64,000 nt of DNA from Williamsia sp. 1135 (GTDB lineage Bacteria > Actinomycetota > Actinomycetes > Mycobacteriales > Mycobacteriaceae): assembly GCF_002095395.1 (NCBI RefSeq), contig NZ_MJEI01000094.1:78768-142767 (forward strand). The letters are read 5' to 3'. The notes below the pieces were generated by a model. The model did no database searches. It saw only the letters and a list, made by a program, of their open reading frames with translations, and was not told the origin of the DNA. Each line of letters opens with the position of its first letter. Positions within the stretch are counted from its first letter, which is position 1. Positions 42,984 through 51,514 of the stretch are shown piece after piece. The position numbers and the translations under genes were made by a program.

Positions 42984-43546
42984 CGCCCCTGCGCCAGCAC
43001 CGGTAGCGAGTCGTCGCGCCGCAGCGAGAAAAAGTACGGCGCCGCGCCGCGCAGATCCATCAAACCGATCACGGTGTCGTCGTCGATCTTGCGGAACACG
43101 TCATTGATCGGATGCGCGTCATAAACCATTGTCGCCGACCCCACGCCGCCGTACTCGGTGGTCCGCAAGCGGGCCTTGGGCTTCTTGGTGCCCATCACCG
43201 GTCTCGAGGCGGCAACCAGACCGGCCAGCGAACGGCCCTCGAGCGACGGCAACGGCGCTTTCATCAACAGTCCGAACGGCAGCCGGCGCGGATCGAGCGC
43301 CCACAACGCGCGACCGTCGGCAGTCGGGAACAGCAACGGATGCACCGTCTCGGAGTCGATGAACGCCTTTCCCCACCAGCCACTCGCGCCGAGCATCCCG
43401 TCCATCCGGTGGCCGGTCCGCAACTCTGCGCCCTTCCAGGTCCCGATCATGAAATCGGGTTCCACGGCGGGAGCACTGTCGAACACGTCTTGCGCCTGCG
43501 CGGCGGTGGTCTGCTGCTCGGCGATGATTCTCTCGGCTGTCGACAT
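42980..43546 (-). CDS. GXWXG/DUF4334 protein
   Basis: 188 residues from ATG 43546 (TTG 43555 would add three). The N-terminal motif F-M-I-G-T-W-K-G-A-E-L matches the G-x-W-x-G domain, and the C-terminal block with T-T-E-Y-G-G-V-G-S-A-T-M-V-Y-D-A-x-P-I-x-D-x-F matches DUF4334. A short soluble protein of unknown function. Tail-to-tail with the DUF4185 gene. Confidence 0.82.
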   Translation of the reverse strand: MSTAERIIAEQQTTAAQAQDVFDSAPAVEPDFMIGTWKGAELRTGHRMDGMLGASGWWGKAFIDSETVHPLLFPTADGRALWALDPRRLPFGLLMKAPLPSLEGRSLAGLVAASRPVMGTKKPKARLRTTEYGGVGSATMVYDAHPINDVFRKIDDDTVIGLMDLRGAAPYFFSLRRDDSLPVLAQGR

Positions 43547-43583
43547 GGACGCCAATCTAGATCACCAGGCCTAGGATGACGAG

Positions 43584-43991
43584 GTGGCACGGTCACGGCG
43601 GGCCAGACCCGCGGACATCGAAGACATCGCACTGAGCCTGCCGGGCGCAGAGCTGGTGCCCGGCGAATACCCGCAATTCCAGGTCCGCAAGAAGACCTTC
43701 ACCTGCCATCGCTCCCCGCGCCCCGACGCCGTCGACCCCGCCACCGGAGAACGCCTGACCGACGTGCTGCTGTTCTGGGTCCCCGACGAGGAGGACAAGG
43801 TTGCACTCGTCTCCGGCGACGGGCCGTTCTTCACCACGCCCCACTTCAACGGTTACAACGCGGTTCTGCTGCGGCTCGTCCATCTCGGCCAACTGACGCG
43901 GGACGAACTCGAAGAAGTCATCGTCGACGCCTGGCACTGCCGGGCACCGGCCACGCTGCGACGCGAGTGGGAGCAGCAGAGTCCCAGGTAG
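43584..43991 (+). CDS. MmcQ/YjbR-family small protein
   Basis: 135 residues, GTG start. Pattern A-L-S-L-P-G-A-E, F-Q-V-R-K-K-T-F-T and P-H-F-N-G-Y-N-A-V-L-L-R-L matches the MmcQ/YjbR DNA-binding-like fold. It is basic and ends in a helical segment. Members are widespread and their role is unclear. It runs in the same direction as the DUF1542 gene 49 bp downstream. Confidence 0.82.
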   Translation: MARSRRARPADIEDIALSLPGAELVPGEYPQFQVRKKTFTCHRSPRPDAVDPATGERLTDVLLFWVPDEEDKVALVSGDGPFFTTPHFNGYNAVLLRLVHLGQLTRDELEEVIVDAWHCRAPATLRREWEQQSPR

Positions 43992-44040
43992 GGTGGAAGA
44001 GGTCCGATTTCACCGGGGGTGAGAATCGAAAGGTGCCATC

Positions 44041-44868
44041 GTGGAGCTGTTGCTGATCTTCGCCGTGATCGCTGTTGTCGTCGGGATCGTCGTCCTGGCC
44101 CGGGGTCAGGGCACAAGCCGGCGCCGTAGCGAGGAGTCGATCCTGGCAGACGCGAAAGCTGATGCCCGCCAATCGATCGAACGGCTCGGCGGACAGGTCT
44201 ACGCCCTGATCGGCTCCAACGAACCTGCCAAGTCCGCCCTGTCCGACGCCTCCGAGAGGTTCAACGCCGCCGGTTCGCAGATCGAGCAGGCATCCACGCC
44301 CAAGCAGGCGCAGCTGGCCAAACAGACTGCACTGGAAGGTCTTTACTACATCCGCGCAGCCCGACTCGCGATGGACATGGATCCGGGTCCCGAGATCGCC
44401 ACACTCGACGGACAGAAATCCTCCGGTGAGGTCACCGAAAGCCGCGACATCGAGTTCGAAGGCCGCCAGGTCTCCGCGTCACCGAACCCGTCCGACAAGA
44501 CCCCGAACTATTACCCCGGTGGCCGCGTCGCAGGACGCCCGGTCCCGGCCGGCTGGTACTCCGAACCCTGGTGGAAGCCGGCGCTGGTGGCCGGCGCCTG
44601 GGGCGTCGGCTCGGTCTTCCTGTTCAGCGCGATGTTCGGCGGAATGGCGGGCGTCGGTTACGACAGCACGGCCTTCGAGAGCGGCTACGGCGACGGTTAC
44701 CAGGACGGTCTGGACGCAGGCGGCGACCAAGGTGGCGATGTCGGCGGCGACCAGGGTGGGGACTTCGGTGGCGATTCCGGCAGTGGCGATTCCGGCGGTG
44801 GCGATTTCGGCGGCGGGGACTTCGGCGGCGGCGGAGACTTTGGTGGCGGGGACTTCGGCGGATTCTGA
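44041..44868 (+). CDS. DUF1542 membrane protein with Gly/Asp-rich tail
   Basis: 275 residues from GTG 44041, with AAAGG 8 nt upstream. An N-terminal membrane helix (residues 3-20) is followed by a helical DUF1542-like region (A-R-Q-S-I-E-R-L, A-R-L-A-M-D), then W-Y-S-E-P-W-W-K-P and a second hydrophobic segment (about residues 180-205). The last about 60 residues are Gly/Asp repeats of the type G-G-D-F-G-G, perhaps for binding calcium or for extended display. Function unknown. Confidence 0.7.
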   Translation: MELLLIFAVIAVVVGIVVLARGQGTSRRRSEESILADAKADARQSIERLGGQVYALIGSNEPAKSALSDASERFNAAGSQIEQASTPKQAQLAKQTALEGLYYIRAARLAMDMDPGPEIATLDGQKSSGEVTESRDIEFEGRQVSASPNPSDKTPNYYPGGRVAGRPVPAGWYSEPWWKPALVAGAWGVGSVFLFSAMFGGMAGVGYDSTAFESGYGDGYQDGLDAGGDQGGDVGGDQGGDFGGDSGSGDSGGGDFGGGDFGGGGDFGGGDFGGF

Positions 44869-44893
44869 CCCACTGACCGAAGATCGACCTCGA

Positions 44894-45817
44894 TCACCCG
44901 AAGATGGAGGTCAAGGCGGGCGCCACGTCGTGGTGATCCCGGATCACCCGGCACCGTCCGCGGCCGATCACCCCCAGGTCACGGCCGAGATCCAGATCGT
45001 TCTCGCCCGAGGTGTCGAGCAGTACATCGAGTCGCGGCAACCGCGCCGCGACACCACGGGGATCCGGCCCGGCGTTGTGTACGCAGTCACTGAGCAGCAG
45101 CACCCTCGCATCGGCGGGTGGCACGCCGGCCAGTTCACGCGCCGCGACCTCGAGCGCGAACGCGACGTTGGTCAGACCCTGCGTCGGCAGGGTCAGCAGC
45201 TGATCGAGCACGGTCTCCGGACCCACCCGCTCCCCCAGCCGGACCAGAAGCGCGGCGTCTGACCAAAAGGCCACCACTGCAACGTCATCGCGCGCCAATT
45301 CCCCGACCATCGCGCCGACCGTCGCCGCCGCGGTCCGTACCTGCTCACCTTTGGTCGAGCCGGAGATGTCGACGACGAGAACGATGGACCGCCGGTTGCG
45401 GACCCGCTCCCGAACGAGGATGTCGTCGTCGGTCGGCAGCGGGTTACCGGCAATCGCTTCCAGGGTCGCGTCGAGATCGAGTTCGTCGGTCCCACCGCGC
45501 CAGCGCATGGTCGTGAGGGTGCCCGCGCTGGCGCGCCGCGCACGACGCTGCCGCATCGGCTGCGCGAGTGCGAGTCGGCGCGCGATCTGCCTCGCACGCC
45601 GGCGCCCGGCCTCGTCGATGACCAGGGTCCCGCCGGTCGCCGAAAGCTCACCTTCGTCGTTCGTTTCCCCCGGTGCCGACGACCCGGGGAGCTGCATCGG
45701 TCTGCCCGATGGGCCTCCTTTGGGAATCAGCGTGAACCCACCACGACCACCGGATGCAGGCTTCAGCAGCTCAGGTTCTTCATCGAGTTGCTTCGGTTTT
45801 CGCCGCAACGGCTTCAT
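44894..45817 (-). CDS. VWA-domain protein of a MoxR-VWA pair
   Basis: 307 residues. N-terminal half basic and low-complexity, followed by a von Willebrand A domain with the metal-binding MIDAS (V-D-I-S-G-S-T near residue 150), G-L-T-N and L-S-D-C-V-H-N. The ATP-binding partner (MoxR) is directly upstream on the same strand, 69 bp away. Known: MoxR-VWA pairs act as metal-insertion or remodelling chaperones for another protein. The client here is not evident. No better start than ATG 45817 is found. Confidence 0.85.
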   Translation of the reverse strand: MKPLRRKPKQLDEEPELLKPASGGRGGFTLIPKGGPSGRPMQLPGSSAPGETNDEGELSATGGTLVIDEAGRRRARQIARRLALAQPMRQRRARRASAGTLTTMRWRGGTDELDLDATLEAIAGNPLPTDDDILVRERVRNRRSIVLVVDISGSTKGEQVRTAAATVGAMVGELARDDVAVVAFWSDAALLVRLGERVGPETVLDQLLTLPTQGLTNVAFALEVAARELAGVPPADARVLLLSDCVHNAGPDPRGVAARLPRLDVLLDTSGENDLDLGRDLGVIGRGRCRVIRDHHDVAPALTSIFG

Positions 45818-45886
45818 GTGGGCGCGATCGTGTCCAGCGCCCTTCCTACCCGGACGCGACAGCGGACTGTCCGCCGGAACTGCTCT

Positions 45887-46840
45887 TCAACCGGGTTCGG
45901 CAGCGGCGGGCAACAGAATGAAATGGTCTTGCCAGATCTGGTGCAATACTGCTTCGGGTGTCTCGAAAGCCGTGTCGTCGAGATGGATTCGGCCGGACAG
46001 GGCCACCATCATGGCGTCGAGCACCACAATCGTGTAGTCCTCGGGCAGGCCGCGCGGCGGCTCCACAGAATCGGCGGCAGGCAACTCCACGCCTCGCATC
46101 TGAGCGAGCTGCGCCACCATCAGCGCGACGTCGATCGCACCCCGGACACTACTTCCCTGACGGATGTCGTCGCGCTCCCGCGTCGCCCTGGTCACCGCGA
46201 CGGCATCGGCCACGACGCGGGCCGACCCGACTCCGGTTCGGCGGACGACGATCTCACGTTCGGCCGCCGCATCCTGGTAGGTGATGGCGAGTCGGCACAT
46301 TCGGTCATGCACGGACGTCGACAACCTCGTGGTGCCGATGTTGTCGTACGGGTTCATCGACGCCACGATGCGGAACGTCGGGAGCGCGGTGACGCTACCC
46401 ACTCGCGGGACGGTGATCACCCGCTCTGCCATCGCCGTGAGGAGTGTGTTCAAGGTATCCTCCGGTGCCCGGTTGAACTCCTCGATGTACAGAAAGCCGC
46501 CGGTGCGCATCGCCTCGATCAACGGCCCCTCGACGAAGTTGTCCGCCGTGTAATCCTCCCGGAGTACTCGGGCCGGATTGTGATGGCCGACAAGGCGGCT
46601 CGGTGTCAGATCCGCGTTGCCCTCGACGAACACCAGTGGGATGTCCCATTCGGACGTGATGGCGCCCAGCAGCGTCGACTTGGACGTACCCGGCGGACCC
46701 TCGAGCATCAGGTCACGGCCGGCGGCCACCGCGGCGAGCAGGAGGTCGGTCTCCCGCTCACGGCCGACCACCTTGTGCGCGATTCGCGACCGCACCTCCG
46801 ACACTGACGCCGTTTCGACCACCGAGCCGTTGTTCTGCAC
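45887..46840 (-). CDS. MoxR-type AAA+ ATPase
   Basis: 317 residues, GTG start. Walker A G-P-P-G-T-S-K-S-T near residue 49, Walker B Y-I-E-E-F-N near residue 119, sensor segment V-A-S-M-N-P, and arginine-rich C-terminal helices; the MoxR/CbbQ subgroup. It unfolds or assembles a partner protein, normally with the VWA protein encoded next to it. It begins 3 bp after the SDR gene stop, implying co-transcription with it. Confidence 0.88.
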   Translation of the reverse strand: MQNNGSVVETASVSEVRSRIAHKVVGRERETDLLLAAVAAGRDLMLEGPPGTSKSTLLGAITSEWDIPLVFVEGNADLTPSRLVGHHNPARVLREDYTADNFVEGPLIEAMRTGGFLYIEEFNRAPEDTLNTLLTAMAERVITVPRVGSVTALPTFRIVASMNPYDNIGTTRLSTSVHDRMCRLAITYQDAAAEREIVVRRTGVGSARVVADAVAVTRATRERDDIRQGSSVRGAIDVALMVAQLAQMRGVELPAADSVEPPRGLPEDYTIVVLDAMMVALSGRIHLDDTAFETPEAVLHQIWQDHFILLPAAAEPG

Positions 46841-46843
46841 GCC

Positions 46844-47671
46844 TCAGAGTCTTCCACCTGCGTCGACAACATGGGTGGTCCCGGTCACGTATCGACCGGA
46901 ATCGGAGACCAGATAGAGGACCGCTTCCGAGATGTCCACGGGCTCGACCATCGTCACCGGAAGCCGGTTCATCTGGGCCGCGGCCTCGTCGAAGTCCGCA
47001 CGGGTCGGATTCTCCAGGTCAGGCCGGAACAGTTTGTACGTCGGCTCGTTCAGGATCATCGGGGTGGCGACCGTGGTCGGATGGATACTGTTGACCCGGA
47101 TGCTCTGCGGTCCCAGTTCTTTCGCCAGCACGCTCATGAGCCCGACCAGTCCGGACTTTGCCGCCGAGTAGTGGGCGATGTTCTCGTTGACGCTGATCGA
47201 AGCCAGCGAACTGGTGATGACGATGGAACCACCACGGCCGCCCGCAACGATGTGAGGCGCTGCCGCGCGGATCGACTTCCACACCCCCGTGAGGTTGATG
47301 TCGATCATCGTCTGCCACATCTCTTCATCCATCTCGAGCGCGGGCGCCATGCTGTTGATCCCGGCGTTCGCGATCACGATGTCGAGACGACCGAGCGCCG
47401 CCACCCCGTCATCGGCGGCCTTCTGCAGGCCCGCGAGGTCGCGAACGTCGGTCTCGGTCGCAACAATCCGGCGATCCAGGGCCTCGACTTCTTTGACCGT
47501 CTGCTCCAGATCCGCGGCGGTGGCGGTGTCGTAGGGGACGGTGGCGACCTGCTTCGCGGTGTCGACCGCGATGATGTCCGCCCCTTCCTGTGCGAGGCGG
47601 ATCGCGTGACTGCGCCCCTGGCCTCGTGCAGCGCCGGTGATGAAGGCGACCTTGCCCTCGAGTTTGCCCAT
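46844..47671 (-). CDS. Mycofactocin-type short-chain dehydrogenase
   Basis: About 275 residues from ATG 47671 with AGAGGAAG 6 nt upstream (an in-frame GTG at 47707 is open). Distinctive SDR signature I-T-G-A-A-R-G-Q-G-R-S-H-A-I-R, then N-A-G-I and Y-S-A-A-K. The G-R-S-H-A pattern and the D-I-I-A-V-D and T-V-P-Y segments match the mycofactocin-coupled SDR subgroup, whose members keep NAD bound and re-oxidise with mycofactocin. The divergent TetR is MftR-like. The mft biosynthesis genes themselves are not in the window. Confidence 0.82.
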   Translation of the reverse strand: MGKLEGKVAFITGAARGQGRSHAIRLAQEGADIIAVDTAKQVATVPYDTATAADLEQTVKEVEALDRRIVATETDVRDLAGLQKAADDGVAALGRLDIVIANAGINSMAPALEMDEEMWQTMIDINLTGVWKSIRAAAPHIVAGGRGGSIVITSSLASISVNENIAHYSAAKSGLVGLMSVLAKELGPQSIRVNSIHPTTVATPMILNEPTYKLFRPDLENPTRADFDEAAAQMNRLPVTMVEPVDISEAVLYLVSDSGRYVTGTTHVVDAGGRL

Positions 47672-47722
47672 GTCGACCACTTCCTCTCCTTGTGACCCAG
47701 CTCTCACTTCGAGGTTATGTCA

Positions 47723-47742
47723 CCTAGTGCCAGAACGCTAGG
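47723..47742. promoter_or_regulatory. Candidate operator between the mycofactocin-type SDR and tetR genes
   Basis: A 20-bp inverted repeat, CCTAGTG-N6-CGCTAGG (7-bp arms with one mismatch), lies in the divergent region between the genes starting at 47671 and 47822. Position and symmetry fit the adjacent TetR protein. No promoter hexamers are certain here. Confidence 0.4.
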
Positions 47743-47821
47743 GGGCGATTTCCGACGACACTGCACAACGGAGGACGGAGGTGAGACGATAGCGAGATGG
47801 CAAGACGGGGAGGTCCACGCC

Positions 47822-48421
47822 GTGGTTACAGACACAGTTGATCGAGGGGGTCGACCCGCCGCCACCAGCGCTCACGAACTGGCAGCCGCGGCCCAGAAGT
47901 TGTTCATCGAGCACGGCTTCGAACAGACCAGCGTCGGGGACATCGCGACAGCGGTTGGGGTCAGTCGCCGCACGTTCTTTCGCTACTTCGCGACGAAGGC
48001 CGACGTGCTGTGGGTGGAGTCGGACGCCGAGTTCGGCAGGCTCACGGCCTTTCTGGCCGCCGATGACGGCACCGCTTCGCCCCGCGACGTCGTCGAGGCC
48101 GCGATAGTCTCGGCGCTCGCGTTCGGGCCGGGCGACGAGCAGTGGGCCCGGCACCGCACCCAACTGGTGCTGACCGTTCCCGCGGTGCAGTCCCATGCGT
48201 CGGAGTTGTACCGGCAGTGGCGCGAGGCAGTCGCCGACTTCATCCGCCGTCGCGGTCTCTGGCGGGGCGACGAACTGTTCACAGTCGCTTTCGCCCACTC
48301 CACCACCGCCGCCATCATGGCCGGTCACGAGTACTGGGTATCACACCCGGAAACGTCGCTGCCGCAATGCCTTCGGTCGTCTATCCAGCTACTCGTACCC
48401 ATGGGACCACCGTCACCCTGA
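47822..48421 (+). CDS. TetR-family regulator, mycofactocin-system (MftR-like) type
   Basis: About 199 residues from GTG 47822, with GGGGAGG 9 nt upstream. HTH: L-F-I-E-H-G-F-E-Q-T-S-V-G-D-I-A-T-A-V-G-V-S-R-R-T-F-F-R-Y-F. The R-R-T-F-F-R-Y-F form is typical of MftR, the regulator found with mycofactocin genes that responds to acyl-CoA. It is divergent from the SDR gene that carries the mycofactocin signature, so it probably controls that gene. Stop is 1 bp from the convergent beta-propeller gene. Confidence 0.8.
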   Translation: MVTDTVDRGGRPAATSAHELAAAAQKLFIEHGFEQTSVGDIATAVGVSRRTFFRYFATKADVLWVESDAEFGRLTAFLAADDGTASPRDVVEAAIVSALAFGPGDEQWARHRTQLVLTVPAVQSHASELYRQWREAVADFIRRRGLWRGDELFTVAFAHSTTAAIMAGHEYWVSHPETSLPQCLRSSIQLLVPMGPPSP

Positions 48422-48422
48422 C

Positions 48423-49337
48423 CTACTGCGGTGACACCTTCGTCACGGTTCCGAGGAAACTGGTTGCGTAGAGCGACTTCTCGTCCCACCCCGGACCGCT
48501 GCCGAACTCCACGGCGGAGGTCAGCGGCAATCCCTCTGCGATCACGCACGAGCCACCGCCATCGGGATCGAGCCGGACGATCTTGCCCCCGACGTTGAGT
48601 GCGACATAGAGGTTCCCGTCGGGGCCCATGGTGAGGTCGTCGGCGACGTTGAGTACTCCGGCACCCGGGATGGTCAGTGTCGTGATCCGCTGCCCGGTGT
48701 CCGCATCGACTCCGACGATCTCGGTGGTGGCGTTGAAGGTCGTTGCCACCCACAGAATTCCGCGAACAGGATCCCAGATCATCCCGTTCGTGGAGCTCAC
48801 CGACGGCGCGAACGGCCGACTCGTACCGGTGACCGGATCGACACGCGTGAGGCCCGTGTACGCACCCAGGTCGCGACTGACCACCAGAGACCCGTCGGGC
48901 AACAGAGCCAGACCATTGGGCATGGTGAGACCCGTTGCCACGGTTCTGGTCTTCCCTGTATCGAGATCAAGAAGCTCGATCGTGCCGTCGGCGGCGTCGA
49001 GCAATCCCGACGCCGTCGAGTTGCCGGTGTTGAAGAATGCGGTATCGCCGACGACGACGATTCCACCCGGTCCCTCGACATCGGGGACCGCCGTCGAACG
49101 TTGCCCGCTCGCGGTCAGCTTGCGCACCGCCCCTGGACCGGTGAAGCTCAGTTCGGAGAGCAACAACCCCCCACGGTCGTCGAAGTCGAGGTTCTCGAGC
49201 GTGCCGTAGCCGGACGCCACCACTGTCGTGGTCCACGGGACGCAGGCACTGTCTGCGACCGCAGGCGAGGTCGCTGCGATGAGGCCCCCGAGCGTCACCG
49301 CAACTGCCACACATCCGGAGATCAGCTTTGATGTCAT
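48423..49337 (-). CDS. Secreted SMP-30/ScyD-like beta-propeller protein
   Basis: 304 residues. A signal peptide (K-L-I-S then a hydrophobic core, A-D-S cleavage) precedes repeating blades: G-x-G-G-L-L-L-S-E, M-P-N-G-L-A-L-L-P-D-G-S, D-D-L-T-M-G-P-D-G-N-L-Y, and D-P-D-G-G-G-S. This is the SMP-30/ScyD family of secreted propellers that may be lactonases or binding proteins; no catalytic set is clear. Exported. Confidence 0.8.
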   Translation of the reverse strand: MTSKLISGCVAVAVTLGGLIAATSPAVADSACVPWTTTVVASGYGTLENLDFDDRGGLLLSELSFTGPGAVRKLTASGQRSTAVPDVEGPGGIVVVGDTAFFNTGNSTASGLLDAADGTIELLDLDTGKTRTVATGLTMPNGLALLPDGSLVVSRDLGAYTGLTRVDPVTGTSRPFAPSVSSTNGMIWDPVRGILWVATTFNATTEIVGVDADTGQRITTLTIPGAGVLNVADDLTMGPDGNLYVALNVGGKIVRLDPDGGGSCVIAEGLPLTSAVEFGSGPGWDEKSLYATSFLGTVTKVSPQ

Positions 49338-49386
49338 CAGAGCATCATTGCCGATCCGAACGCCTCCTGTGATCAGTTCACGCCTG

Positions 49387-50493
49387 CTAGGCGGTCACCC
49401 ACTCACTCCAGGTGGTCAGTTCGGACAGGGCCTGCGGGTCCGGGTCGATCCCGATCCCGGGACCGGTGGGCACGGCCATCATTCCGTCCTCGGCCACGAA
49501 TGGCTCTGTGAGGTCACGGTCGAAGTACCGCGCTGACGACGAGATGTCGCCGGGCAGTGTGAATCCGGGCAGGGTGGCGAGGGCGAGATTGGCCGCCCGG
49601 CCGAGTCCTGTCTCGAGCATGCCGCCGCACCACACGGGTATGCCGTGGGCCACGCAGACATCGTGGATCCGGCGGGCTTCCAGGAATCCGCCGACTCTCC
49701 CGGGTTTGATGTTGACGATGTCGCAGGCCCCGATCGTCAGCGCGTCCACCGTCGATCGCGCGGACAGGATCGACTCGTCGAGGCACACCGGCGTCGTCGA
49801 CATCTCCCGCAAGCGGGCATGCGTACGCAGGTCCTCCTCGTCGAACGGTTGCTCGATGAGAAGCAGATCGAAGGGGTCGAGCTTGACCAGGTGCGGCAGA
49901 TCCGCAGGGCCGTAGGCGGTGTTCGCATCGACCTGCAACATCAGATCGTCGCCGAAGTGCTCACGGACCGCCCTCGTCGGTTCGAGATCCCACCCTGGCT
50001 GGATCTTCAGCTTGATGCGCCCATAACCCTCGTCGAGGTACCCCTGAACATTGTCGAGCAACTTCTCGATGGTGTCGGTGATACCCACCGACACGCCGAC
50101 CGGCACCGCCGGTCGCACCCCACCGAGGTATCCGGACAACGGCAGACCCGCGATCCTGAGTTCAGCGTCGAGGACCGCGGTTTCCAAGGCAGCCTTGGCC
50201 ATTCGGTGCCCTTTGAACTTGTCCACCAGCGGTGCCACCCCGGCCGCCGTCACCCGACCGGGTGCCAGCACCGCGGGAATGAGGAATCGCTTGAGCACAT
50301 CGATTGCGCCACCGGCATATTCGGACGAGTAGACCGGGTCGTCGATGGCCACGCACTCACCCCAGCCCTCTGCGTCATCGGTCGCCGCCCGCACCAGCAG
50401 GGCGTGCCGGGACAGTTCGACGCCGAACGAGGTCTGAAACGGTGTGACCAGTGGCAGATCGACGAGTCGCAGTTCGATTCCGGTGATCTTCAT
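49387..50493 (-). CDS. o-Succinylbenzoate synthase / N-acylamino-acid racemase
   Basis: 368 residues from ATG 50493, 4-bp overlap (ATGA) with the GNAT gene stop. Enolase-superfamily barrel: catalytic Lys pair R-I-K-L-K near residue 165, then V-D-A-N, L-I-E-Q-P-F and D-E-S-I metal ligands, and I-K-P. It either makes o-succinylbenzoate in menaquinone synthesis or racemises N-succinyl amino acids; the two activities cannot be separated by sequence. Coupling to a GNAT acyltransferase favours the second, as in Geobacillus. Confidence 0.8.
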   Translation of the reverse strand: MKITGIELRLVDLPLVTPFQTSFGVELSRHALLVRAATDDAEGWGECVAIDDPVYSSEYAGGAIDVLKRFLIPAVLAPGRVTAAGVAPLVDKFKGHRMAKAALETAVLDAELRIAGLPLSGYLGGVRPAVPVGVSVGITDTIEKLLDNVQGYLDEGYGRIKLKIQPGWDLEPTRAVREHFGDDLMLQVDANTAYGPADLPHLVKLDPFDLLLIEQPFDEEDLRTHARLREMSTTPVCLDESILSARSTVDALTIGACDIVNIKPGRVGGFLEARRIHDVCVAHGIPVWCGGMLETGLGRAANLALATLPGFTLPGDISSSARYFDRDLTEPFVAEDGMMAVPTGPGIGIDPDPQALSELTTWSEWVTA

Positions 50494-51305
50494 GATTGCT
50501 CCGATGTCGTGAACACGTAGCAGCCCGAGCGATGGAAGGTGACATGTCTGCCGCCGCCGCCGATGAGCTCGGAGATGACTTCCCGCAGCGCAATTCGCCA
50601 CCGGGAGGCCGCCGCTGGATCGACGCGGCGCATGGCCTCGATGTCGCGGGGCACGGGGACGAGCACCACGTCCGCTCGGGAGAGGTGATGGACGACCGCG
50701 CGCGGACGCGATGGATCAGAGGTGTCGATCGCGGTCACCGCACCGCTCAGCGAGTCTGCGTCGAGGGGCATCGGGGGCCGGGGATCGTCGAGTGGCCACG
50801 TCACCAGCAACCGGTCACTGTCGTCGCCCCCGCCGATCTCGTCGCCGACATCCCCGTAGAAGTCGACGTGGTAGGCCAACGGCGCCGCACCCAATTTCGC
50901 CAAGTTGAAGTGCGCGTTGCGGGCCACCAACGGATCGAACGTCCACGTGATCTCTGAAATACCTTGCGCCAGCGCCCAATCTCGTTGGTGGAACTTCAGC
51001 GCATAACCGACGCTCCGCCCGCGGCCGCGATCTCCCACCCCCGTGATGTGACTGTGCAGCACCCGCCCGGCGGGAGCGGCGAAGAATCCGACGCTGCCAC
51101 CCACCAGCACATCATCGAGATAGGCGCCGCTGACGTAATTGCCTGCGTGGATCAGCGCCCGCAGCATGTCGGTGCTGACCGGACGGTTGCCTGGATCGGG
51201 CCGCCAGATCTCGTCGAACAGACCGACGAGCGACACGATGTCGTCATTCGACTCCAGCATGCGCAGTGCCAGCCCGGACGACGCCGGTATCGGGGAACTC
51301 TTCAC
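50490..51305 (-). CDS. GNAT-family acyltransferase paired with the racemase/OSBS gene
   Basis: 271 residues, GTG start. The N-terminal GNAT-like half includes G-D-R-G-R-G-R-S-V-G-Y-A-L-K, a phosphate-binding R-G-x-G-x-x-L-like loop for acyl-CoA, and W-T-F-D-P-L. It resembles the predicted acetyltransferases found beside N-acylamino-acid racemases. It would succinylate or acetylate an amino acid, whose configuration the partner then inverts. It overlaps that gene by 4 bp. The C-terminal 100 residues are not assigned. Confidence 0.75.
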   Translation of the reverse strand: MKSSPIPASSGLALRMLESNDDIVSLVGLFDEIWRPDPGNRPVSTDMLRALIHAGNYVSGAYLDDVLVGGSVGFFAAPAGRVLHSHITGVGDRGRGRSVGYALKFHQRDWALAQGISEITWTFDPLVARNAHFNLAKLGAAPLAYHVDFYGDVGDEIGGGDDSDRLLVTWPLDDPRPPMPLDADSLSGAVTAIDTSDPSRPRAVVHHLSRADVVLVPVPRDIEAMRRVDPAAASRWRIALREVISELIGGGGRHVTFHRSGCYVFTTSEQS

Positions 51306-51454
51306 CGTCCTGAATCTACGCAGAACTCGACACGCATGCCGGTATGGCTGACATCACATTCTTAGCGCCGCGAACCACTGACCTGCACCCCCGGGATCAG
51401 CTCTCGCCGGCGAGCCGCCGGTTGGTCACGGATCGATAACGGGTTAACGGCATG

Positions 51455-51500
51455 TTTCGGGTAGCGTCGGCGCGGACCACAGGGGCCTGAGGCCCGAAAC
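51455..51500 (+). promoter_or_regulatory. Structured 5' leader of the transglycosylase gene
   Basis: An 8-bp perfect stem, GTTTCGGG (51455-51462) with CCCGAAAC (51493-51500), with a 30-nt GC-rich loop, ends directly before AGGAGG (51501-51506) and the TTG start at 51515. c-di-AMP (ydaO) riboswitches often sit before actinobacterial wall-hydrolase genes, but I do not see the ydaO core confidently. Confidence 0.35.
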
Positions 51501-51514
51501 AGGAGGTATCCGCC

